Positions 10,796-21,565 of a stretch of 64,000 nucleotides of DNA are shown here, in pieces. Source of the DNA: Anagrus nilaparvatae (lineage: Eukaryota > Arthropoda > Insecta > Hymenoptera > Mymaridae); the NCBI GenBank assembly GCA_022575985.1, contig JAKSXM010000141.1, positions 186,001 to 250,000 on the forward strand, given 5' to 3'. The notes beneath the pieces were generated by a model. It saw only the letters and a program-made list of their open reading frames with translations, did not search any database and was not told where the DNA came from. The position numbers and the translations under genes are program-made. The stretch's first letter is position 1. Each line of letters opens with the position of its first letter.

Positions 10796-12500
10796 CAAAA
10801 ACAACCAGTTATGACACTTAAAATGAAAGGAAGTAAGTTTAAATGTTATCCAGATATTTTTCAAATTTGGCAAAGAAAAAGACACTGTATCAAGAAAAAG
10901 GGAGTCAAATTCAAGAAAAGTAACGCAGCAACATCCATAGCAAGACTTCAAAAAAAAAAAAAATATAGGAAAATTTCCTAATAATTATATAAAGACAAAA
11001 CGTTTTTTTTTTTATATATAGTTACCAAATAAAATCTAAGATTATAAACAATTACTAAATGCTACTTTAAGATGACAAAGCACTCAAAAATTGAATTTGC
11101 TTTCTTTGACTGCTTTCGTCAAGGGGGTATGCATTTAAGCATAAAAAATTGCATTAAATTATTGGTCATTTAAAACAAAACACATACTAAAGTTAAATCA
11201 TTATTCTTTAAATTTTAAGTAAGGTTTGAATCTTGATGCGAGTTTCCAACATATAAAAACCAATACAAATTAAGTAAAATGTTAACTAATACACGCAAAT
11301 CAAATTTATATAAAAATTATAGAAAAAGTAGGGATAAAATAGTTCCCACTTATTAAAATTAAAATATTAATCATAAATGTAAATGAGTTCATTACGCAAC
11401 TATCATAAGAGAGGGAACACCGGGGCCTCATAAAACCGAGGTAACCCAATAAATCGAAAGCAGAATTTCTGTCTCTTGGGGAATAGATATTTGGGGGAAT
11501 AACTCTCTTAAAGAGCAGTTTAAAACAATAAAGGACTCGCGACGCGTTTCTCTCATTATAAGCCTAATAGACTTATAAATTCTAATAAAATATAAAATTT
11601 GGACTTAGAATAATTTTTGAGATATTTATTAAATTTAAGGGGACTTAGTTAAATTCCAGTAAATTTAAGAACTTAAACTTTTACTTTATTTTAATCTTTT
11701 TATTGTATCTCAAAGATCATAAATCAAAATTTTCTTTTTCAATTTCAATTAATTTAAATAAAATAAATTTATTTTTTTTAATATTTAATAGAGTTCGTGC
11801 TTATTCGTCCAAGAAGTCCTTATTAATTAAATGAATGATATGATGCATGAAACCCAACGTAAATTAAATAAATTAACTTTTTAAATATTTTTTTTTTAGT
11901 TTAGCTCAACGCAATTATGTTCAAAGTTGGATGCTATAAGTAGGGGTCGTTGGATGTAAGATTAATTGGGCAAAGCGTCTCAATTGATTTTGGAAAATAA
12001 ACCTTTCGATTTGACCTTGAGGAAGGTTTCATCTGAACTAACCCTGAGAAGCATCTCTCGGAGAACATAAAATAACACTAACTAACAAACTAACTTATTC
12101 TTGAACTTAGTATATTAGTTACTAATATTACTCGTATGTGATCAGAGGTAAGGCACAAAGTCCAAGCTTCTGATCGTACGGTAAAGTATTGTATAAATTA
12201 TATTTTAGTAGTTACTTACAACCAAACGCATATGATTTAATGAGAGCATAGTGTCTCAAGTTGGATCTTTCTTTAGAACTTAGTTGCATTTTAAATATAT
12301 GATTATTAATTCTAAATTTCCATTTCAGAAGTAGAAAATAAATTAAGTAGTGTTCAAAGCAAATTATAATTAAAGTTGTGACGATAAATCACGGTTATTC
12401 GGGTAAAAACAAATGAGATAAAGTGTCGTTTCTTCCCGTGTAAACGTGTCCGTCGCAGGCTTCTCTTCTATCTTCCATCTTTCTTCTCTTGATAAGAGAA
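10796..12500. other. AT-rich remainder of the block splitting the gypsy pol
   Basis: No coding sequence is recognisable. A moderately GC-richer stretch near 11400-11560 and another near 12410-12510 could be LTR or leader remains, but I could not find paired ends. Confidence 0.4.
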
Positions 12501-12504
12501 GCGT

Positions 12505-13256
12505 GCGTAGAAGTTAATTAACCCCAAAAAACCACGTAATTGTTTAATATTCTTTGGTGCAGGAAAGTTTTGAATTTTATCGATTTTCTTCGGGTCCGTT
12601 TTTAACCTTTTTGGGGATAGAATGTATCCTAAGAATTTCATTTCAGCGCGGCATATATTAGATTTTTTATAATTATGTTTTTATATTTTTTAAAGTTATT
12701 TTCTTTCCATGCTTGAAATAACATACCAAGATGCTTTAAATGTTGTTCAAACGTACGTGAGATGCACAATAAATCATCTATGAAACTTAGTAAAAATTTT
12801 AATATTTTTTTTAAAGGCAATTCTTGTACCTCAGCATAAAGCTGCGCCAGACACTTTTGTTCCGAATGAAACCACTTTAAATTAATAACACTTCCCTTCG
12901 TATAAGAAGGCTGTATACTTGCGGGATTCGTCAGCTAGTTCAATTTTCCAAAAACTCATATTTAAGTCGAAGGAACTTAGAAAGCGTGTATTAGAACATC
13001 GTGCCAGAAGTTCTTCAATTGTTTCTGGTCCTTCATGATCCATTTGAAGGAATGAGTTCATCTGACGTCCGTTTAGACAAACTCTCACGTCGCCATTAAG
13101 TTTTAGAGCTACCACTAATGGATTTATGAATTCACTGGTCGAAGGCTCTATAATGTCATCTTCTAACATCCTTTCTATCTCGATGTCCACTTTATCACGA
13201 AATCTTATTTGCACAGGATATGTCTTGTAGAAGTACGGATTCGGATCTTTGCCAAT
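12505..13256 (-). pseudogene. Ty3/gypsy reverse transcriptase relic
   Basis: On the minus strand the frame starting near 13256 gives YFYKTYPVQIRFRDKVDIEI, then DDIIEPSTSEFINPLVVALK, then VRVCLNGRQMN and FLSSFDLNMSFWKIEL, which is the N-terminal half of a gypsy RT. Downstream, in changed frames, come FIDDLL (where YxDD is expected) and FLGYILSPKR followed by a GLINFYARF-like end. Several stops and frameshifts are present. The natural continuation is the RNase H relic at 9232-9716. Confidence 0.86.
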
Positions 13257-13680
13257 AAAGATGTCCCAACCTGAGATCTACCCTTAAGAAGTTTCTGGAG
13301 TGGACTTCCAACCTTAGAAAGCACCACCTGAAGATTATGAGTGGATAGACTAAGTCGAGAGGACTGCCAGCTCGACGTTGTCCCAACCCGCGTTCTTTTA
13401 CTACCAGGATTTCTAGAGTGGACTACCAACCCTAGAAAACCAAACAGAAGAATGTGAGTGGATTGACAAAATCGAGAGGAATACCAGCTCGACGTTGTCC
13501 CAACCCGTGTTCTTCTTCGATGAGAACTCCTAGAGTGGGATGCCAACTCTAAGAATTGTACTGCTTGGAGAGTATGAGTGGATTGACTATTTCGAGAGGA
13601 ATACCAGCTCGACGTAGTCCCAACCCGTACTTTACCAAGAGGCAGAATTACCTAGAGGAGCCGTGGAATACCAAGCGGGC
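13257..13680. repeat. Tandem repeat of about 118 bp, three full units plus partial
   Basis: The anchor GTCCCAACC recurs at 13263, 13380, 13498 and 13618, giving spacings of 117, 118 and 120 bp. Each unit also contains GAGTGGAxTxCCAA and CGAGAGGAATACCAGCTCGA-like blocks. The array abuts the 5' end of the gypsy RT relic and is GC-richer than its surroundings. Confidence 0.85.
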
Positions 13681-13699
13681 ACTAGATAACTTGCTTGTG

Positions 13700-14283
13700 C
13701 GATGAACATAAGACAAATCAGGCTGATTGTAGAAATCGCTCGTTATTTATAGTCTGTCGTGCCCTATCTTTACAATGTAAAAGAGAGTTCGCGGCATACT
13801 ATTAGAAAAGAAAAGAAAATATAATAATTTTTTGGAGTTTATTTGCTTACCTAAGTTTTTATTGAGTGTTTTTCTAATTAGTTTATATATTAATATTAGT
13901 TTATATATTAATATATATTTATAATATTCATCTATCTTATTTTTGATAGCACTCATATAACAAAATAATTATTAATACTTTTAAAAAAATAATAAAAAAT
14001 AAATTTATATGATAAAGCACTCTGTATATAATACTGTGTTAACTGTATATTACCAGATGAGAGGGACGCGCGCATCTTATGAAATACTTTATATCTTATT
14101 TTTGTATGTGTATGCGCGAGTCGCTCTTTTTACTGCTTTGCTTAGGAGTGGGTCTTATGAGAGGGTTAGATTAAATATTATTTATAATTGATGTAATATT
14201 TTTTTTATTAAATCTGAAGGTGTATATCTGACCGTCTCAATATGTATAATATTAATTCTAAACTTTTATTTTTTGTGTGTCTT

Positions 14284-14285
<2 letters not shown>
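13700..14285. other. AT-rich DNA without recognisable gene
   Basis: I see only A/T-rich sequence with a short direct repeat (TAGTTTATATATTAATAT, twice near 13880-13915). ORFs here are not credible. Confidence 0.5.

Positions 14286-14327
<42 letters not shown>
14286..14327. repeat. (TG)n microsatellite
   Basis: About 21 uninterrupted TG units. Confidence 0.95.
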
Positions 14328-14328
<1 letters not shown>

Positions 14329-14982
14329 TATCATCAGGATTAAACCAGTTAACGCAATTACCTAAAACCGGTGTCAAAATATAGAAAAAAGTCCGCGGGT
14401 GACATAGGCTATAGATTTTCTACTCAGCTATCGTAGTTTTTGAGATATTTAATTTTTAGTGTTTTTGAAATTGATAAAATTTTTAAAAATTAAAAAAAAA
14501 ATTAAAATATTTCGAGACTACTGACTATCGAGACTAATTTCATTGTCACAAATTTTTTGTATTCGATTTGGCACCAATATTTATGTATTCTCCTAAATTT
14601 TTATTTAAAACGGAGGTATCTTTAAAATTTTATAAAATATTTTTGAAGCTGGTAAAAAAAATTTTTTTAATTTTTTATTTTTTATGGTATTTTTAATCAT
14701 TTATTTGTGTGCCTGTGCGTCTATGTGTTTCATCGTGAGGCTCAAACAAATAAAAGAAATTACATAAAACCGGTGTTAAAATAAAGTTAAAATAAAAAAA
14801 AGTTTACCATTTTTGAGAAAAATTAAATTTTATAATTTGTTAAAAAGTGAAATATCTGAAAAATATGATAAAATTTTTATGTCGCAATTGGTATTACTTG
14901 ATTCAGTCAATTCCAGAACCATCTATATATACATATCTTAATACTATATACTGTCTTACTACTATATATATTTGAAAATTTA

Positions 14983-15017
<35 letters not shown>

Positions 15018-15091
15018 GTCTATTTCTAATAAAAATATGCGGATAAACTAGGCTATAGTTTTGTGACTCAGCTTTTGTACTTTTGGAGATT
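14328..15091. other. AT-rich repeat remnant, insertion target of the large LINE
   Basis: Two loosely similar blocks occur here (AAACCGGTGT near 14370 and 14770; GATAxACTAGGCTATAG-like near 14400 and 15045), which suggests an older repeat. A (TCTG)n microsatellite lies at 14988-15015. No gene is visible. Confidence 0.5.
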
Positions 15092-15131
15092 GATTTGGTA
15101 ATTTTTACTTTTTTTTTTTTTTTTTTTTTTG

Positions 15132-15151
15132 GGCCCCTTCAAGAAGGGGCC
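15132..15151 (-). other. 3'-terminal hairpin of LINE family A, copy 2
   Basis: The same 8-bp stem as at 967-986, next to the poly(T) at 15110-15130. Confidence 0.8.
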
Positions 15152-15421
15152 TTTTTCGTAGGACGAGGAGAATGCATTTACGCATACCATACACGCGTAC
15201 TGTATGGTTATGTGGGACTCAACCTCAAATTTGTATCTGGGGTTGCCCAGATATACACAATTGAGGAATTACAATACCCACTAAACTCCCCACCCTCCTG
15301 CATTTATGACAATATCATAGAATCTGGACCGGGACTCCCTGTTTAGGTATTACTTCGGTCCGGAAACAATGCAGCCCAGGCATTTCTTCGCCATACCCTG
15401 TCAATAAAGGAGGAGATTTTC

Positions 15422-18407
15422 CTACGAGAGGAAACCTTCCTCCTTTTTTCCAATCAGTGTCGCCCGTACGTACTCTGCCACACTGTACCAGTTAACGGCA
15501 CTGCGCAGCATTTCCGGGACGACTACTTCCGGCCTCCATTCATCGAAGGGCGGTCGCCCTTCAGCGAAGCGAGGACACCCAAAAAAGGTGTGCTCAGCGG
15601 TATCCAGCTCGCCCGGGCAATGCAAGCATTCCGGAGATGTCACCTTGCTCCACTTGAAAAGCATATCGCGGAAATAACCGTGACTTGTTAGGAACTGTGT
15701 GAGGTAGAAGTCTACCTCTCCATGATCACGGTTCATCCAGCTTTCCAAATCGATGATAAGGCGGTGCGTCCAACGTCCCCTCGGGTCACCATTCCACCTA
15801 TACTGCCAACATTCCATTGTGTGGGAGCGAGCGCGAACGGAAGCTACGTCGCGCTCTTCTTCCCCACGTTTATAGATCGCCTGCCTTTCCAAGGCAAGCA
15901 GGTCGATGGGAATCACCCGAGCCATCACCTGGAACGCTGGCTCTGATACTGTCTTGTACGAGCAAGCGATTCGAAGTGCCCCCTGCCTCTGTACTGCCTT
16001 TAGTTTCATGCAGTACTTTTTTATGTGGACATTGTCCGCCCACACCTCTGCACCGTAGAGCAAGATGGAGTTAACTGTCGTCATCAACAGCCTCCTCTTC
16101 TCAGATCTGGGACCGCCGATGTTCGTCATTAGCCACGAGAGGGACTTTGTCACCCGGCCAGCCTTTTCACAGGCCTGCTGGAATTGTCTATTGTAGGTCA
16201 ACTTGTTATCCAAGAAGACCCCCAAATATTTGACCGATGGTTTGGTCTGGATCATAAGGGGATTACCTCCGTCATCAAAGCTGATGCCGAATATGGTATC
16301 AACCCTTCTCCGGGTCAGAAGGACAATCTCCGTTTTCGGGACTGCCAGTCTTAGTCCGTGATCCGACATCCAGCTATTGATAAGGCGCATGGCCTCATCC
16401 AAGGTATTCTGCTGGTCCTCTGGCTCTCGAGCTGTTATGGTTAGAGCAACGTCATCCGCGTATCCGATCATGGAGCATCCATCCGGGAGCTCAATCTTTA
16501 GCAAGCCGTCGTAAAAGGCGTTCCACAGATCAGGACCCAGAACTGAACCCTGCGCTATGCCTGCGCTTAATACTTTATCTCTTGTGCCATCGAGCGTGTC
16601 CCAGCGGAGGTATCGGTCCCGGAGGTAATCTCTCAGTATATTTCTCAGATAATCCGGAACTCTGAATACCTGCTCGAGGGAGTGCAACATATCGTCCCAC
16701 TTAGCCGAGTTGAATGCGTTTTTCACATCCAACGTAACAAGCAGGACGTCCGGTTTAATATCCGACCGCACTTGTCTGGCCCTCATAACCACCTTCACAA
16801 CCTGCTCGATGGCACCGATCGTGGAACGCCCCTCACGAAAGCCGTGTTGGTCGTCGCTAAGGTCACCCGCTTCCCTAATTGCTTGCCGCAATCTTCCTCT
16901 GACCATGTTCTCCATCACCTTGCCAATGGTATTTAACATACACAATGGTCTGTAAGATGATGGAGATCCTGGTTCACCCTTTCCCTTGCTTATCAGAGCC
17001 AGACGGGTCACTTTCCAGTCCCTTGGAAAGGCGCCTGCCACGAGGCACACGTTAAACATGCCAAGCAGGAGACCAGGAGATTACCTTTGCAGCCGCCTTA
17101 AGGGCTTCCGCGGGTATTCCGTCTGGTCCTGGCGCTTTCCCATTTTTCATTGACCTAATTGCCTAAAGCATCTCCGCCTCGATAAATAGCGGAACTTGCT
17201 CCCTCGGTACATCCAAAGCAGGGTGTTGTTGGTTTGGATGATCCGGAAAGAGATCGTCCACTATTCTTTTGGTCGTTGCTTCATCCATCGTGTTGTCACA
17301 TCCGGACTTAAGTTTGCCCATGACAACCTTATATCCCAGGCCCCACGGGTCGCTGTTGACATCATCTCTTAGGGACCGAAGACAGCGCGCCTTGCTGAGG
17401 CGGATAGCTTTCGCCAGCCTATGCTTGGCTCCCTTGTACTCTTCAGAGCGCGTAGCCAGCTCTGGGCGGCCATGCGCTCTTTGCCGTCTTCTGCGTGCGC
17501 CGTGACAGACCCGTCTTAGCTCCGCAATTTCTTCATTCCACCAGTACACGCTTCTTTTACCCTTCCAGGGCCGTTTACGCGGCATAGAGGCATCGCAGGC
17601 TCCCCTTAGAAGAGCAGTTACCCTCTTGACAAGGGTCTCTGCCTCTCGCGGGGTGGTCGGTCCTCCATACCAGGCTGGGATAGACGAGAACTCTTCGCGA
17701 AGATAATCCACAAATCTGTCCTCGTCCATCTTTGACACATTCCAGCCTAGTGGGCGCTTTTTGTACTGGGGCCGATTAGCAACCCTATCACGCACTTTGA
17801 AGGTGATGTTATTATGATCGCTGCCATTGGCTCCATCCATCACCCTCCAGCCACCCACTCTTCCTGCCAGCCCGGCCGAGGCAAAAGTGACATCAGGGAT
17901 CGATTCGCCAAAGCCTGGCCTTACGTAGGTTGGATTGTTCCCAGAGTTCATGACCACCAGATCAGTTCTAGCAGCCATCTCTAGGATCAACGTTCCCCTA
18001 CGGTTCGTGGTTGGCATTCCCCATTCCAAGGCCCTGGCATTTAAGTCCCCAGCAAATATGATATAGCCAGAGACTTCCCTTATCGTTTCCTCCAATGAGG
18101 CCAGCTTTGCGGTGAACACCCCAATAGTGTCATTCGGTGACAAATAACAACTAATGAAAGTTGTATCACCGCACTTTGCCCAGATGTGGCAATTGCCTTT
18201 TCCATGTCGTGACATAGACGTCTGAGCACGACCTCGTAGCCATGTAGCGCACCGGCCTGTGTCATCGGTTAACCAGAATTGCTGGTTCCTATTGCGAAGC
18301 GGCTCGGATAGCAAGACGACGCTAGAGTCTGTCTCGCCTGCGAGCTGATCGAGCAAAAGGTCAGCAAGAATGGTTTTGTTCATATTCCCTTGCAGGACTC
18401 CGAACAT
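15422..18407 (-). pseudogene. LINE family A ORF2: AP endonuclease and reverse transcriptase
   Basis: ORF2 starts at ATG 18407-18405, which overlaps the ORF1 stop as TAATG. The N-terminal AP endonuclease shows QGNMNK, LLSEP with the catalytic Glu, FAGDLNARALEWG and SDHNNITF. The reverse transcriptase follows with GKAPGPDGIP, LVTLDVKNAFN, AQGSVLGP and the active-site GYADDVAL, then YLGVFLD. A C-terminal CLHC...H...C motif closes the protein near KKEEGFLS. The frame is broken twice: a TAG at 17165-17163 just before the RT domain, and a one-base shift near 17080-17090. This separates an endonuclease piece (17163-18407) from an RT piece (15422-17059). Otherwise the protein looks full length for R1-clade elements. 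Confidence 0.92.
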
Positions 18408-18409
18408 TA
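18405..18409 (-). promoter_or_regulatory. TAATG stop-start overlap between ORF1 and ORF2
   Basis: The TAA ending ORF1 (18409-18407) shares its last A with the ATG of ORF2 (18407-18405). This arrangement fits translation of ORF2 by termination and re-initiation, known for some insect LINEs. Confidence 0.75.
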
Positions 18410-19436
18410 CCGATGACACTTTATCTTCCTTGCAGCAAGTGCCTCCCGATAACACTTACATGCTCCGCATCCTGGAAGGTGGTCGGTCTTGGCCTTGTCA
18501 GCTCTTTCCCTGCAGAGGAAGCATTCTGCTTTTTCCACAGGACAATTTCTGACTTGTGGCCTTGAACGCCACATTTAAAACACGCAAATTTTCGGTCCAT
18601 GCCCTTACATGACCACTGGTTGTGGCCGAAACCAAGACACTTGAAGCACCGTGTAACCTCGGCTCTTAAGCGCACTTGCCAATTAGACCAGCCATTATTT
18701 AGCCGGCCTTTTTTGGTCAATTTTAGTGCGGCGGCTTCTAGTAGGTCTACGACCGATATATCCGCCTTAGTACCCTTAGCCTTGAAGATGGCGACTTTTA
18801 TGTCGTCATCGTTCTGCAGCTTGGTTGCCTCCTTTATCACCTGCCTCACTTCGTCGCTACCAGTAGTACCATTTAGGCTTCTGATCTCCACGGTTAGGTG
18901 GGGAATCAGTTCCTTGACTCTACTTTCTGGGCCTGCGACCGTCTTGACAGCGTCTAATAGTTTTTGCCGGTCTTTCGACGAGCTCAGCTCTATTAGGACG
19001 CTCCCATCCTGGGTTTTCTGGATTCGGTGAACCTCAGTCCCTGAATCTTTTAGTTGGACACCTCTTTTGATCTCCAGCAGGGCTGTTGCATAAGACTTCT
19101 CTTCAGGAGGCTTTATTATTAGAGCCTCCTTACGCTTAGAGATCCTTATGCGCCGGTTCTGGCGCTTCTTTCTCCTGCATTTTTCTGTCGCCTCGGAAGG
19201 AGGAGATACGCCATCTCCTTCCTTCTTCTGCGGCTTTTTCTTTTTGCTTCTTTTATTTTCTGCCCCCTGCCGCAGGTTTGCTGCCGCTGCAGTTATTTTT
19301 GGCTGTTTCTTCTCCTGCTGCTTCTTCTGTTCCTGCTCTTGGTTTTTACGAGCCTCTGCCTCCTTTCTTTCAAACTCTTTTTTCTTTTTCTTCTTTTCCT
19401 TTTTTCTTACTCTTACCCAACTAAGGGCCCTTTGTC
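18407..19436 (-). pseudogene. LINE family A ORF1 (gag-like), C-terminal part
   Basis: The minus strand encodes a very basic Lys/Glu/Gln-rich stretch (about 19430-19150), then a conserved R1-type gag core (SYATALLEIKRGVQLKDSGT near 19060-19100), then three zinc knuckles: CFKCLGFGHNQWSC, CFKCGVQGH followed by an expected Cys, and CFLC...H...C. A one-base frameshift near 18548 lies inside the second knuckle, so the annotated frame loses its last Cys; the shifted frame restores it and ends at TAA 18409. There is no start codon, because the N-terminal half lies inverted at 19464-20400. The protein would bind the element's RNA. Confidence 0.86.
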
Positions 19437-19463
19437 CAGGGACACAGGCTTATTTTATGTACA

Positions 19464-20400
19464 ATGCTAAATAAATACAGTGAATTACCACAGGTTGATA
19501 CCCCTCTTACAGAGCATAATTCAACCTCTGATTCCGATCAAGTGAAAGCCTTGATGGTCAGAGCAGGAAACACGGATTCTGGGGGTCTCCAATTTAGCAT
19601 TTCTCAGCAGCAAGGGCAGAACACCACGCCCACAGAGCAACAACATCTAGCTCTAATTAATGCTGAAAAAAAGACGGCAAAGGTAGTCTTAACTAGGCTA
19701 GAGGTCGAGGATTCCTCCCGCAAATCCTCAATGGAAGGTGATATATGCGCAAAATGTGGCGCCCAAAAAGGTTCAAGCAACAGCTTGATACGGCCTTCTA
19801 TTCTGAAGGACCAGAGGTCATATTCGTTGCCTAATGTTAGCGAAGTTGGGCCTGATGACGAAGGCAAGAGGGAAGAAAATATAGAAAGATATCTCCGAAT
19901 ATCAAAGGACTATAACAAGGCGTGCATTGAAATCCACTCAAACATGGAGAGAGATATTACTCAGATGAGAGACTCAGTCAAAGTACAGAAGAACTGTAAT
20001 ATGACAGTCAAAAAAGGCATAGCTGAGTTTGAAAAATATTTAGCCAGGCTTAAGACAATTTTTAAACTGCAGCAGGAGCTTTTAAATGGAAAACAAAAAC
20101 CCGATATTCCTATAGAGGAAGCATCAGGGGTTATGACTGGAAAAGGAAAGAAGAGGGCTCGGACTGCGTCCCGAAGCCCACCCGGAAAGGAGAATACAAA
20201 AAAGAGACTGGCGCAGAAAACGTCCCCGGAACTCCCTCTAAGGAAGACCTTCGCTAATGCAATGATGTCTCCTCCGAAAGATATGGTTCAGGAGGTAAAT
20301 CAGTTAACTTCTGGCCAGCAAACGCAGCCAAAAGATGTAGCTACAGATACCTCCCCTCCAGACGAGGATGATTTCGTCGCTGTTAAAAGCAAAGGTCAAA
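19464..20400 (+). pseudogene. LINE family A ORF1 (gag-like), N-terminal part, inverted
   Basis: This plus-strand frame starts at ATG 19464 and stays open. It begins MLNKYSELPQ, contains a CAKCG pair, a predicted helical region (ERYLRISKDYNKACIEIHSN and onward), a basic KKRARTASRSPPGKE patch, and ends DDEDDFVAVKSKG before running into flanking DNA (the nominal stop lies at 20432). R1-clade ORF1 proteins carry this kind of region upstream of the basic stretch and zinc knuckles, which here lie on the opposite strand at 18407-19436. The break point falls at the target duplication, as expected for a twin-primed 5' inversion. Confidence 0.8.
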
Positions 20401-20418
20401 GATTTGGAAATTTTTACT

Positions 20419-20677
20419 ATTTTTGGGATTAATAAAATTTTTTGAAAATTTGCTGTCTCAATTGGTATTACTTAATTTTGCACTAATTTATACGTACTCA
20501 GTTAAATTTTTTTATTTTCTCTATTATAACTACAGAATCAATCAGAACCTATAATTTTTCATTAATGTCTTACCTACACTGCTCTGAATAGTTTAAATGT
20601 GTTTGCATAATTATAAATTTGTAGTGAAACATGATTTTTTGAAGCAACACAAACAGAAGTAAATGCGAAACAGGGAA
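20419..20677. other. Flanking AT-rich DNA, probable Helitron-like remnant
   Basis: No coding sequence. It continues the older repeat that the LINE interrupted. Confidence 0.4.
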
Positions 20678-20707
20678 GGGGCAGAGCCCCCCTTCAATTT
20701 TTGCTAG
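20678..20707 (+). mobile_element. Possible Helitron 3' end (hairpin plus CTAG)
   Basis: A GGGG/CCCC hairpin (20678-20690) is followed 13 bases later by CTAG and then T, the layout of Helitron 3' ends. No 5' end or Rep/helicase gene was found. Confidence 0.35.
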
Positions 20708-20956
20708 TATAATATATAAATAGGATTATTATCTTATTATATATAGAGTTATTATCCAACTAATTTTTGAAACAATATAATATTTTTACAAAAATTTAAC
20801 AATTTTTTAATTATAAAATTGATTTTACTTATATGCTTTAATTTTAGAAATTTCAAAAAACCTACTGCTTAAATTATAAATCAGGTAAAAATGTAGGTAT
20901 TTTTATATCTAAAAAATGAAAATAAAATGTCTTAAACTTATTAAAATATATATATA

Positions 20957-20974
20957 CTAGGGGGCTCCGCCCCC
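20957..20974 (-). mobile_element. Possible second Helitron-like end, opposite strand
   Basis: On the minus strand GGGGGCGGAGCCCCC is directly followed by TAG (overlapping CTAG) and AT-rich DNA. It may pair with 20678-20707 as a related terminus. Confidence 0.3.
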
Positions 20975-21136
20975 TGCGCGCCAACCCCTGTAGAGCGCGA
21001 ACAGTTTTTTAAATATATTATCCTGTTGGAATATGTTTTTTACTTAAATACATCATTTGAACAAAATCATATCACTTTGGTTTAAAATTAAATTAGTTTA
21101 TAGTAGGTTCATATTATCCAATTATTCCAAACATTA

Positions 21137-21565
21137 ATGGGCACAAAAGGTCCATTTTGGCACAAAAGGCTCATTTTGGCACAAAAGGTCCAATTTGGCC
21201 CAAAAGGTCCATTTTGGCACAAAAGGCTCATTTTGGCACAAAAGGTCCATTTTGGAACAAAAGGCTCATTACGGCACAAATGGCTCATTTTGGCACAAAA
21301 GGTTCATTTTGGCACAAAAGGTCCAATTTGGCCCAAAAGGTCCATTTTGTCACAAAAGGTCCATTTTGGCACAAAAGGCTCATTTTGGCTCAAAAGGTCC
21401 ATTTTGGCACAAAAGGCTCATTTGGGCACAAAAGGCTCATTCGGGCACAAATGGCTCATTTTGGCACAAAAGGTTCATTTTGGCACAAAAGGTCCAATTT
21501 GGCCCAAAAGGTCCATTTTGGCACAAAAGGTCCATTTTGGCACAAAAGGTCCATTGGCACAAAGG
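21137..21565. repeat. 19-bp tandem array, about 22 units
   Basis: The unit is close to GGCACAAAAGGTCCATTTT, with variants GGCTCATTTT and GGCCCAAAAGG. Because 19 is not a multiple of three and no unit holds a stop codon, three overlapping frames stay open for 130-170 codons. These ORFs are a by-product of the repeat and should not be called genes. Confidence 0.95.

Larger units (their letters stand above)
15092..20418 (-). mobile_element. R1-clade-like LINE (family A), copy 2, with 5' inversion
   Basis: This is the fullest copy of family A. It is bounded by an 18-bp direct repeat with one mismatch, GATTTGGTAATTTTTACT at 15092-15109 and GATTTGGAAATTTTTACT at 20401-20418. From 15110 it runs on the minus strand: poly(A) (seen as T), terminal hairpin, 3' UTR, ORF2, and the C-terminal half of ORF1, up to about 19436. 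From about 19440 to 20400 the N-terminal half of ORF1 continues on the plus strand, so it is inverted relative to the rest. The break in ORF1 is nearly seamless. This is the structure made by twin priming during LINE insertion. Confidence 0.9.

Noticed and set aside
14009..14191. ORF of 60 codons
   Set aside because: No motif, no neighbour context and a length expected by chance.
18599..19474. Plus-strand ORFs of 143 and 108 codons
   Set aside because: Both are antisense shadows of the LINE ORF1 on the minus strand.
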